From Pseudophaeobacter leonis (GTDB lineage: Bacteria; Pseudomonadota; Alphaproteobacteria; Rhodobacterales; Rhodobacteraceae), in contig NZ_MWVJ01000004.1 in NCBI RefSeq assembly GCF_002087335.1, positions 1-34,425 of the forward strand: a stretch of DNA of 34,425 nt, in the 5' to 3' direction. Below, one piece after another: positions 27,568 to 34,425 of this stretch. The translations under genes and the position numbers were made by a program. The notes below the pieces were generated by a model. The model was not told the DNA's origin. It ran no database searches and worked only from the letters and a program-made list of their open reading frames with translations. The stretch's first letter is position 1, and the number at the start of each line of letters is the position of its first letter.

Positions 27568-27634
27568 GCCGGGATGCGCAATCTGCCTGGTTTTTCCCGC
27601 TTGCACTCTTCTCAGGCTTGTTGACATTGGGCGT

Positions 27635-28246
27635 ATGAGTGAAATGCACTGTCCCAATTGCGGCGATCTGGTCAGTCCGGCGATCAAAAGCGTCAAGATG
27701 ATCACCTGTGCCTCCTGCACGACGACCCTGCTGTTAGAGGACGCAGGACTGCGTCTGGCGGGCGAGCAGGGCGTTTTGCACGATGTGCCGATGCTCTTTG
27801 GTCTGGGAGACAGTCTGCGCATTGGCAAGACCCTCTATGAGGTGCTGGGCCATGCCCGGTTTTCTTATGGGCGCGGCAGCTGGGACGAGTTCTGGGCGAT
27901 TGATGACCAGGGCGCACCGGTCTGGATTTCGGTGGATGAGGGCGATCTGATCCTGCAACGGGTTTTGGCGCGCACAGACTGGCCGAAATACGATGGCTAT
28001 CTGCGGCTGGGTAGCACCCTGCTATATCAAAACGAGGCATTCCGGGTGGATGAGGTCGGCACCGGCACCTGCACCGGGCTCAGGGGCAGTTTTGGTCATG
28101 AGCTGACAGTGGGCGAGCGCTACAAGTTTCTTACCCTGCAGGGCGAAGACGGCAGGGTGCTCTCGGCCGAGATCGAAGGCGCGCAATACGAGTGGTTCAT
28201 TGGCCATTGGGTCGACCCCTTTGAGGTCGAGGTGAAACCCGCATGA
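27635..28246 (+). CDS. Zinc-ribbon DUF4178 protein (first copy)
   Basis: Soluble protein of 203 residues. An N-terminal zinc ribbon has CPNCG and CASC pairs within the first 33 residues. A DUF4178 domain follows (LRIGKTLYEVLGHARFSYGR, WDEFWAIDDQGAPVWISVDE). DUF4178 is an all-beta domain of unknown biochemical role, found with DUF350 and polyamine enzymes. The frame is open to 27332, but residues before the CPNC ribbon look non-coding and cross the long hairpin, so ATG 27635 is used (27644 is possible). The stop overlaps the next start (ATGA at 28243). Confidence 0.8.
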   Translation: MSEMHCPNCGDLVSPAIKSVKMITCASCTTTLLLEDAGLRLAGEQGVLHDVPMLFGLGDSLRIGKTLYEVLGHARFSYGRGSWDEFWAIDDQGAPVWISVDEGDLILQRVLARTDWPKYDGYLRLGSTLLYQNEAFRVDEVGTGTCTGLRGSFGHELTVGERYKFLTLQGEDGRVLSAEIEGAQYEWFIGHWVDPFEVEVKPA

Positions 28247-29556
28247 GCCGCAACCCCGATCTGAAATCGATCAATTGCACCGCCTGTGGCGCGGGGCTGG
28301 ATGTGCTGGGGGGCGGGCGCGTCACGGTGCATATCTGTGCCTATTGCGGCACAGCGCTCGATACGCTGGACAATTACCGCGCTCTGCAAAAATTCGATAT
28401 GCTAAAGCGTCCCGACAGCCCCATAAAGATCGGCATGTCGGGGCAGCTGTATGGCGTGACCTATACGGTTATTGGCACGTTGGAACACGAAGAGGTCTGG
28501 GGCGCGCGACGCTGGAGCTGGATTGATCATCAGCTGTTTTCACCCACCCATGGCTATGCCTGGTTAAGTGTTGAGGACGGGCATCTCACCTTTTCACGGC
28601 GCTATCGCAAGCCAGTGAGCTGGATGTCTGTGGACTGGGTAGAGCAGGCCGAGATACGCCCGCAGGTCCGCGCACAGGGCGAGGTTTTCAAGTATTATGA
28701 GACCTCCACCAGTGCGGTGATCTTTGCGGAGGGTGAATTTACCTGGTCTCCCAAGAAGGGCGAAAAGACCACCACCGTTTCGGCCATGTCAGAGGATGCG
28801 ATGCTGTCGTTTTCCGAAACCAAACGGGAACGGGAAATCTATCACACGGTCTATCTGGATCAGGCTGCCGTCTCTCAGGGCTTTGGTATTTCCACAGGGT
28901 TGTCCCCGCGCAGAACCCATGCGTTGCAGCCACAAAAGGCGGGCGGGAATGCCCGGTTCCTGTCCGTCGCGGGGCTTGGCGCGATGGGGCTGTGCCTGTT
29001 TCTGGCTCTTTTTATGAGCACTCAAAACGGCTCAGCCCTGGGCGCGCCCTACCGGTATAGTCTGGACCAGTTGCCGGTGGAAATTCCGTTTGAGGTGCGC
29101 CAGCCCGGGCGCCTGACGCGCATTGATCTGAAGGGGAATGCGCGTAACAGCGGGGGCTATTTTGCCGTTGAGCTGGAAGGCCCTGAGGGCGAGGTGCTGT
29201 TTGAATCTGGCCGCACCGTTGAATACTATCAGGGCCGCGATAAGGACGGCAACTGGAGCGAGGGCTCTAACCATGCCAAGCTTGCGTTTTTCCCGCCGCT
29301 GGCCGGGACATACATACTGTCGCTGGAGCTTGAGGAGGGCGGCAGCTGGGGGACGCAGGCAAAAGATAACTATCAGACGAGCCAGCCTATGACGGCACTG
29401 GAGCTGCGGATCCGACAGGGCGTTTCCAGTGGGTTCTGGCTGGTGGTGCTGGCACTGGGGTTTGGCGCTATTGGCGGGGTTCCCCCGTTACGTGGTTTCC
29501 TGCACAACAAGGCGCGCTGGCGCGGCAGTGACTGGGTTGATGAGGAGGATGACTGA
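28243..29556 (+). CDS. Membrane-anchored zinc-ribbon DUF4178 protein (second copy)
   Basis: A 437-residue protein built in layers. A zinc ribbon comes first (CTACG and CAYCG, about residues 12-36). A cytoplasmic DUF4178 domain (about 60-200) carries KIGMSGQLYGVTYTVIGTLE and WIDHQLFSPTHGYAWLSVED. A membrane helix lies at about 238-258 (FLSVAGLGAMGLCLFLALFM). An extra-cytoplasmic beta-rich domain (about 265-385) is followed by a second helix at about 397-418 and a short acidic tail. The extra-cytoplasmic part reads like a sandwich fold with an aromatic and acidic loop (TVEYYQGRDKDGNWSEG). It is cotranscribed with the first DUF4178 gene. It is a plausible sensor or scaffold linking the membrane to the cytoplasmic partners; the biochemical function is unknown. 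Confidence 0.82.
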   Translation: MSRNPDLKSINCTACGAGLDVLGGGRVTVHICAYCGTALDTLDNYRALQKFDMLKRPDSPIKIGMSGQLYGVTYTVIGTLEHEEVWGARRWSWIDHQLFSPTHGYAWLSVEDGHLTFSRRYRKPVSWMSVDWVEQAEIRPQVRAQGEVFKYYETSTSAVIFAEGEFTWSPKKGEKTTTVSAMSEDAMLSFSETKREREIYHTVYLDQAAVSQGFGISTGLSPRRTHALQPQKAGGNARFLSVAGLGAMGLCLFLALFMSTQNGSALGAPYRYSLDQLPVEIPFEVRQPGRLTRIDLKGNARNSGGYFAVELEGPEGEVLFESGRTVEYYQGRDKDGNWSEGSNHAKLAFFPPLAGTYILSLELEEGGSWGTQAKDNYQTSQPMTALELRIRQGVSSGFWLVVLALGFGAIGGVPPLRGFLHNKARWRGSDWVDEEDD

Positions 29557-29557
29557 G

Positions 29558-29716
29558 ATGACTGTTTTTCGCCTGATCTTTTTTCTGCTCTCGGCCGCGG
29601 CCATCACCGGAACCACCTATGTTGCCTACCTGGGTCATGGCGGTGAAAGCCGTGATCTGGATCGCTCTATCCGCGCGGTCAGCGCTGGGCGGGGATTGAA
29701 TGGAAGTATCAAATAG
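29558..29716 (+). CDS. Small single-pass membrane protein
   Basis: A 52-residue peptide starting with a membrane helix (TVFRLIFFLLSAAAITGTTY) and a short hydrophilic tail (GGESRDLDRSIRAVSAGRG). The start follows the DUF4178 stop by one base, with GAGGAGG at 29542-29548 as ribosome site. I do not recognise a family. Its place between DUF4178 and DUF350 genes is where related operons carry other small proteins such as DUF4247, so it may be a functional stand-in. Confidence 0.65.
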   Translation: MTVFRLIFFLLSAAAITGTTYVAYLGHGGESRDLDRSIRAVSAGRGLNGSIK

Positions 29717-29727
29717 AGAGGATTCTC

Positions 29728-29952
29728 ATGGAGTATCTGGCTGCAATTCACCTGGCTGAGCTGATCAGCACCGTCTTCTATACCATTGTGGGCGTGGCCC
29801 TGATGGGCATGGTCTGGAAGGTGATCGACTGGATGACGCCCTTTCCGATCATGAAAGAAATTGAACAGGATCAGAACATGGCGCTGGCGGTGCTGATTGG
29901 CATGTTGTTCATCTCGATCTCGATCATTATCGCGGCCGTCATTGTCTCCTGA
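29728..29952 (+). CDS. DUF350 family inner-membrane protein
   Basis: A 74-residue two-helix membrane protein (ELISTVFYTIVGVALMGMVW, then MALAVLIGMLFISISIIIAA) matching the DUF350/YjfL family; the short linker KEIEQDQNMA between helices is the family's conserved spot. In E. coli yjfL lies in an operon with a PspA homologue and a glutathionylspermidine-synthase-like enzyme. Here it sits directly before an aminopropyltransferase. AGAGAGGA lies a few bases before the ATG. Confidence 0.82.
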   Translation: MEYLAAIHLAELISTVFYTIVGVALMGMVWKVIDWMTPFPIMKEIEQDQNMALAVLIGMLFISISIIIAAVIVS

Positions 29953-31561
29953 TCTGGGCAGCGCGGCAGGGCAGGCAGGCGCATCAGCTGACCCGGCCGT
30001 GGCAGCGGCATCCCTGCGCCTGCGTGAGACCTGGCTTTTGCTGGCAACCTTTTTGGTGGCTGTGGCCGGCCTGATCTATGAATTGGTCGCCGCGACGCTT
30101 TCGAGCTACCTGCTGGGCGATTCCGTGCGGCAGTTTTCCTATGTGATTGGCATCTTTCTCTCTGCCATGGGGCTGGGAGCCTGGCTGTCGCGCTATGTCG
30201 ATCGTGCCATGTCCGGCTTTGTCTGGGCCCAGATCCTGCTGGGCATCGCGGGGGGCTTTATGGCGCCGGTGGTGTTTTTCGACTTGGCCTGGATGGAAAG
30301 CGTCACCCTGCCGCTTTATGGTTTGCTGATCACCGTGGGGCTGCTGTCGGGGATGGAGATCCCGCTGATCGCGCGGGTGCTGAAAGAGATCGGCGCGCCG
30401 GAGTTTCGTTTTGAGAACGTGCTGAGCGTCGACTATATCGGCGCCCTTGCGGCCTCGCTGGCCTTTCCACTGCTGATCATTCCGCATCTGGGGCTGATGG
30501 CCGGGAGCCTCACCTTTGGCGCGCTCAATCTGGTGGTCGCAGGCCTGTCGCTGTGGATCTTTCGCCGCGAGACCAGCCGGTTACAGGTGGCGGTCTGGGC
30601 GCTGGCCCTTACAGTGACACTGGTGGGGCTGTGGCAGGCAGAGCGTCTGGTTTCGGTGACCGAGAGCACCCTCTTTGAGGATGATATCATCCTGAGCGAG
30701 GCCACGCCCTATCAGCAGATCACCGTGACCCGCTATCGCAGTCGCACCCGGCTGTTTCTGGACTACTCGATCCAGTTCGACAGCCTGGATGAGCACCGCT
30801 ATCACGAGAGCCTGGTGCACCCGGCCATGGCGCAGGCGCCACGTCGCGCATCGGTGCTTATCCTTGGGGGCGGCGACGGCATGGCCGCGCGCGAGGTGCT
30901 GCGCTGGCCAGAGGTGGAACAGGTCACGCTGGTTGATCTCGACCCCCGTGTGACGGAGCTGTTTCGCGACCATCCTGAGCTATCAAAGCTCAATTCCGGT
31001 GCCCTGTCGGACCCCCGTGTCGAGATCCAGAATGCCGATGCCTGGCGCTTTGTTGAGGCCAGTGATCAGATGTTTGATGTGGTGATCATTGATCTGCCCG
31101 ACCCCAAAAATCTGGCGCTGTCCAAACTCTATAGCCGTCAGTTCTACGGCGCGCTGGTTGAGCGTCTCAGCGCGCATGGGGTGCTGGTCACGCAGGCGGG
31201 ATCCCCCTTGTTTGCGCGCGAAGCTTTTTGGTCGACCAACGCCACCCTGCAGGCCAGCCGCAATCCGCAAAAGCCGGGTGCGGGGCTGCTCACCCAGCCC
31301 TATCACACCTATCTGCCCAGCTTTGGCGATTGGGGATTTGTCCTGGCCAGTCTGCGCCCCACGTCTGTGGGGTCTGGCCGCAGCCCTCTGCCATTGCCTG
31401 CACAGCTGTCGCAACAGTTGCAGTACCTCACGCCTGAGGTCTGGCAGGTGGCGCAGGTTTTCGATTTGGAAAGCGGCGAAATCCCGGTTGAGGTGAACAC
31501 GCTGCAGTCCCATGCGCTGGTTGGCTACTACCTTGAGGGCTGGGCGCGCTGGTTTGAATAG
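29942..31561 (+). CDS. Membrane-anchored spermidine synthase-like aminopropyltransferase
   Basis: About 539 residues. The N-terminal ~200 form six or seven membrane helices (LLLATFLVAVAGLIYELVAA, FSYVIGIFLSAMGLGAWLSR). The C-terminal half is a spermidine-synthase fold with the SAM-type nucleotide site LILGGGDGMAAREVLRWPEV and VTLVDLDPRV. NADAWRF follows, then the catalytic-loop region DVVIIDLPDPKNLALSKLYS, where canonical enzymes have DSSDPxGP. The acid is kept but the polyamine-gate residues differ, so the acceptor may not be putrescine. The start is unclear: TTG at 29942 (used), ATG at 29897 or GTG at 29999; all overlap or follow the DUF350 stop and lack a ribosome site. It is last in the DUF4178 operon. 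Confidence 0.85.
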   Translation: MSPDLGSAAGQAGASADPAVAAASLRLRETWLLLATFLVAVAGLIYELVAATLSSYLLGDSVRQFSYVIGIFLSAMGLGAWLSRYVDRAMSGFVWAQILLGIAGGFMAPVVFFDLAWMESVTLPLYGLLITVGLLSGMEIPLIARVLKEIGAPEFRFENVLSVDYIGALAASLAFPLLIIPHLGLMAGSLTFGALNLVVAGLSLWIFRRETSRLQVAVWALALTVTLVGLWQAERLVSVTESTLFEDDIILSEATPYQQITVTRYRSRTRLFLDYSIQFDSLDEHRYHESLVHPAMAQAPRRASVLILGGGDGMAAREVLRWPEVEQVTLVDLDPRVTELFRDHPELSKLNSGALSDPRVEIQNADAWRFVEASDQMFDVVIIDLPDPKNLALSKLYSRQFYGALVERLSAHGVLVTQAGSPLFAREAFWSTNATLQASRNPQKPGAGLLTQPYHTYLPSFGDWGFVLASLRPTSVGSGRSPLPLPAQLSQQLQYLTPEVWQVAQVFDLESGEIPVEVNTLQSHALVGYYLEGWARWFE

Positions 31562-31624
31562 CTCTCTGCAAGATGCCCTGGCAGCCCGTGAGAGATGCCC
31601 CACTTGCCTGAACCTTCTGCGCGA

Positions 31625-31654
31625 AACAAAACAGGCCCGGCTGTATGCCGGGCC
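31625..31654 (-). terminator. hmu operon terminator
   Basis: On the minus strand GGCCCGGC and GCCGGGCC (31634-31641, 31647-31654) form a perfect 8-base stem with a 5-base loop, followed by TGTTTTGTTT. It lies 28 bases after the hmuV stop. It also lies 73 bases beyond the aminopropyltransferase stop on the plus strand and could act both ways, though the T tract favours the hmu side. Confidence 0.8.
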
Positions 31655-31681
31655 ATGTTCAGGTTTCGGGTCTGTCGGAGG

Positions 31682-32493
31682 CTAGGATGTGCGGGCCTCA
31701 ATTGTGCTGCGGGCCTGGGGCAGCAAAAACGGGATTTGCGCAGGTGGTGTGGTGTTCACCGGCACCGGGCAGCCGTAGGTGCGTGCCAGTGTCTCATCTG
31801 TCAGCACCTCAGCCGGGGTGCCGGTAGCAGCCACCCGACCCGCCTCCATCAGGACCACCTGGTCGGCAAACATGGCGGTGAGGTTGAGGTCATGCATACC
31901 GCCACAACACCGCCACCACGGGCGGCATAGTTGCGGGCCAGATCCATCACCGTGAACTGATGCCCGATGTCGAGGCTGGCAACAGGCTCATCCAGGATCA
32001 GCCAGCGGGGTGTTGCATCGACAACCGGCTCCCAGACCTGGGTGATGACCCGCGCCAGCTGCACCCGCTGTTGCTCGCCGCCTGACAGGTCCTGATACAT
32101 CCGCCCGGCAAAGCCCGCCAGACCAACCGCATCGAGGGCCTGCATGGGGACAGCGCTGTCTGCGGCAGACAGGCCGGCGCTGAGGCCAAGACGCACGATC
32201 TCAAGCACGGTAAAGGGAAAGGCGATGATGCTGCTTTGCGGTTGCACCGCCCGGATGGCCGCCAGTTGCCAGGGCTGCATAGTGGCGGTGGCCTTGCCAT
32301 TCAGGGTTACCTGCCCCTGATGCGCCACCTCGCCGGTCATGGCCCGCAACAGGGTTGTCTTTCCGGATCCGTTGGGGCCGACGATGGCGGTGACACGGCC
32401 TGCCGAGGCGGTAAAGTCGACGCCTTGCAGCACCTGTCGCCGCCCGAGCGTGACGCTGATGCCTTTGGCTTGCAATTGTGCTGTCATGCTCAT
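31682..32493 (-). CDS. hmuV: Haem importer ATPase (frameshifted)
   Basis: ATPase of the HmuTUV haem ABC importer. Walker A VGPNGSGKTTLLRA, signature LSGGEQQRVQLARV and Walker B RWLILDEPVASLD are present. One base is missing near 31898: the first frame ends in VVAVCMTSTS, while the true continuation reads VVAV then MHDLNLTAMFADQVVLMEAG. MHDLN holds the switch histidine. The repaired length of about 270 residues is normal for HmuV. ATG at 32493 overlaps the hmuU stop (ATGA). The haem assignment rests on overall resemblance to HmuV and operon partners; a siderophore or cobalamin ATPase is the alternative. Confidence 0.82.
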
Positions 32494-33584
32494 AGCCCCA
32501 GATCTCCGCGCCGTTTCAACAGGATCCACAGGAACACCGGCGCGCCAAGAATGGCGGTGATGATACCAATGGGCAGCTCTGCCGGGGCGACAATCACGCG
32601 GGCAATCATATCCGCCGCCAGCAACAGTGTGGCCCCCAACAAGGCCGCATTGGGCAGCAGGCTATGGTGGTCCGGCCCTGTCACCAGACGCAACAGATGC
32701 GGCACCACGATGCCGATAAAACCAATGCCCCCCGAGACCGCAACCGCAGCCCCCGTGGCGCCGGCCACGGACAGGATCGAGATGTTTTTGACCCGCTGCA
32801 CCGCGATGCCTATGTGGCCGGCTGCAGCTTCGCCAAGGGCGAGCCCGTTGAGGCCCCGCGCCAGAAAAGGCGCCGTTGCCAGCGCCAGCCCGATGATGGG
32901 CAGTGCTGTGAGGACCTTGATCCAGGTGGCGCCGGCGATAGAGCCCATGCCCCAGAAAGTGAGATCGCGCAGCTGATTGTCATCGCTGTAATACACCAGC
33001 ACGCCAGAGGCCGCGCCCGCCAGCGCACCAAGCGCGATGCCAGCCAGCAACATGGTCGCCACCGAGGTCTGGCCACCCCGGGTGGAGACCCGGTACAGCA
33101 GCATGGTCGAGCCCCAGCCGCCTAAGAAGGCCGCAACCGGCACCAGTCCGGCCCCCAGAAATTGCTGCACGGAAAGGGGCAACAGGCTGCCCAGCACAAT
33201 AGCACAGATGGCCGCCAGCCCGGCTCCGGCGCTGACGCCAACAATGCCGGGGTCGGCCAGCGGGTTGCGAAACAGCCCCTGCATCACCGCACCGGAAACC
33301 GCCAGAGAGGCACCCACCAGTATCCCCATGCACAGCCGCGGCAGGCGAATGTCCAGCAGCACCACCCGGTCCATCACCGACAGCTCGCGCCCGGCCGCCA
33401 GATCCGTCAGCGCCCGCCAAAGCGATGCCCCCGAGGCCCCGGTGGTCAGCGACAGGATGGAGACCACAAGCAGCACAATGGCCAGCACTCCTGTCAGCCG
33501 GCGTGCACGCAGGCGCCTGTCCACCTGGGGAGGGGCTGCGTCGATGGTGTCTGCTGCCGAGACTTCAGTGGAAAACGCGCTCAC
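32490..33584 (-). CDS. hmuU: Haem importer permease (FecCD family)
   Basis: FecCD-type permease of 364 residues with about ten helices. Landmarks are LLDIRLPRLCMGILVGASLA, VSGAVMQGLFRNPLADPGIV and GIGFIGIVVPHLLRLVTGPD, the last facing the ATPase. A basic N-terminal tail (about 25 residues) precedes the first helix. The start is GTG at 33584, overlapping the hmuT stop (GTGA), which together with the hmuV overlap indicates tight coupling. Confidence 0.9.
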   Translation of the reverse strand: MSAFSTEVSAADTIDAAPPQVDRRLRARRLTGVLAIVLLVVSILSLTTGASGASLWRALTDLAAGRELSVMDRVVLLDIRLPRLCMGILVGASLAVSGAVMQGLFRNPLADPGIVGVSAGAGLAAICAIVLGSLLPLSVQQFLGAGLVPVAAFLGGWGSTMLLYRVSTRGGQTSVATMLLAGIALGALAGAASGVLVYYSDDNQLRDLTFWGMGSIAGATWIKVLTALPIIGLALATAPFLARGLNGLALGEAAAGHIGIAVQRVKNISILSVAGATGAAVAVSGGIGFIGIVVPHLLRLVTGPDHHSLLPNAALLGATLLLAADMIARVIVAPAELPIGIITAILGAPVFLWILLKRRGDLGL

Positions 33585-34425
33585 TTGGCGACCTCATGAA
33601 AGGCCTGCGACAGCTCTTTTACGGCGGTGGCCGTGCGGGGGCCAAAGCCCAACAGGCGCAGCCCGGTCATGCGGACCAGATGGCCATTCTGCGCCGCCGG
33701 AGTAAGCATCAGCGCAGGCATGGTCAGCAGGGTCTCCTTGGTCAGCCCGTGGTCGCCGCCGCGGTCCATCGCGAGGATAATATCGGGGGCGGCAGCGGCA
33801 ATTGCCTCGTCGGTCATCTGCTTATAGCCAGAAAAGGCAGTGATCGCATTTTGCGCCCCGGCCATTGCGATGATGCCATCTGCGGCGGTATCCTTGCCGC
33901 TAACAGTGATCCGGCCGCCCTGGGTCGACAGCACAAAGAGCACCCGCTTGGGGCTGTCGCCTGCAACCTCAGTGGCCAGCGCCAGGGCCGCGTCAAGCTC
34001 GGCGCTGACCTGTGCTGCCAGGGTCTCTCCGGCCTGCTGCTGACCCAGAGCTGTGGCCACGGTTGCGATCTTGGTGAGCACCCCCTGGGCCGTGTAGATC
34101 TCGGGCACTTCGACATAGGTCACATTGGCCTGTTTCAGCACCTCAAGCGTTTCTGGCGGGCCAGAACCCTGGGTGGCCAGGATCAGGTCAGGATCCACCG
34201 AGAGCACCCCTTCGGGCGACAGCGCACGGGCATAGCCGACGTTTGGCAGCGCGTTCGCCGCGTGCGGATAGGTAGAGGTGGTATCACGCGCCACCAGACG
34301 CGCCTCTTGTTTTAGCGCATAGACGACCTCGGTCACAGAGCCGCCAATTGAGACGATGCGGCTGGGGGTGTCGGCCCATGCGACAGAGGCAGATGATGCG
34401 GCAAAAAGCGCCAGGGAGAGGCTGG
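33581..34425 (-). CDS. hmuT: Haem-binding periplasmic protein (partial)
   Basis: Periplasmic binding protein of the same importer, cut by the right window edge just inside the signal peptide, whose remaining part reads SLSLALFAASSASVAWA. The mature protein begins ADTPSRIVSIGGSVTEVVYA, the typical start of HmuT/FhuD-class (cluster A) proteins, followed by SVDPDLILATQGSGPPETLE and the C-terminal AMDRGGDHGLTKETLLTMPA. Only the first few residues are missing. hmuR and hmuS or an iron-regulated promoter would be expected beyond 34425. Confidence 0.85.
   Translation of the reverse strand, partial: SLSLALFAASSASVAWADTPSRIVSIGGSVTEVVYALKQEARLVARDTTSTYPHAANALPNVGYARALSPEGVLSVDPDLILATQGSGPPETLEVLKQANVTYVEVPEIYTAQGVLTKIATVATALGQQQAGETLAAQVSAELDAALALATEVAGDSPKRVLFVLSTQGGRITVSGKDTAADGIIAMAGAQNAITAFSGYKQMTDEAIAAAAPDIILAMDRGGDHGLTKETLLTMPALMLTPAAQNGHLVRMTGLRLLGFGPRTATAVKELSQAFHEVAK

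Noticed and set aside
27332..27634. Upstream extension of the first DUF4178 gene
   Set aside because: Crosses the pgi start, its operator and the long hairpin; sequence before the zinc ribbon looks non-coding.
1..34425. CRISPR array, tRNA or rRNA genes
   Set aside because: No regularly spaced repeat series and no tRNA- or rRNA-like sequence was seen by eye on either strand.

Overview
The window looks like chromosome from a marine-type alphaproteobacterium, most likely Rhodobacterales (Roseobacter group). I infer this from high GC, a TAXI-type TRAP transporter with a fused DctQM-like permease, a pgi-zwf-edd-eda (Entner-Doudoroff) block, an hmuTUV-type haem importer and the general character of the proteins. 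No database was searched. No rRNA, tRNA, CRISPR array or complete insertion sequence was seen. Coding density is high and no gene-free stretch exceeds about 300 bases.

Layout, left to right. (1) 1-282: C-terminal remnant of a large serine recombinase running off the left edge. (2) 501-5978: a tartrate/D-malate-type dehydrogenase, a divergent LysR regulator and a TAXI TRAP transporter, probably one organic-acid uptake and oxidation locus. (3) 6035-9512: a DUF2218 protein, a TonB-dependent receptor and a divergent AraC regulator, an iron-type outer-membrane uptake locus. (4) 9574-15168 (minus strand): a LacI-controlled operon of regulator, binding protein, two permeases, ATPase and a metallophosphoesterase. 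(5) 15393-17967: a TetR regulator and a methyl-accepting chemotaxis protein. (6) 18108-21553 (minus): a gamma-glutamyltransferase-like enzyme, a TauE/SafE exporter and a FadR-type regulator. (7) 21641-27364 (minus): pgi-zwf-edd-eda, giving glucose-6-phosphate to pyruvate plus glyceraldehyde-3-phosphate, with no pgl gene in the block. (8) 27635-31561 (plus): two zinc-ribbon DUF4178 proteins, a small membrane protein, a DUF350 protein and a membrane-anchored spermidine-synthase-like aminopropyltransferase. This is the least understood and most interesting part. (9) 31682-34425 (minus): hmuV, hmuU and a partial hmuT.

Regulation is unusually readable. There is a perfect LacI-type palindrome before the lacI gene, two inverted repeats before the tetR gene, a 33-base near-perfect palindrome before the gamma-glutamyltransferase gene, a 12-base palindrome before pgi, a 16-base-pair-stem hairpin before the DUF4178 operon, and several terminator-like or intercistronic hairpins.

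A caution on quality: seven otherwise normal genes are broken by nine single-base frameshifts (near 1500, 5056, 5870, 6705, 7838, 9187, 10892, 22826 and 31898). Each is repaired by adding or removing one base. They hit unrelated, conserved genes, including edd and hmuV, so I read them mainly as sequencing or assembly errors, and give each gene as one feature spanning its frameshift.
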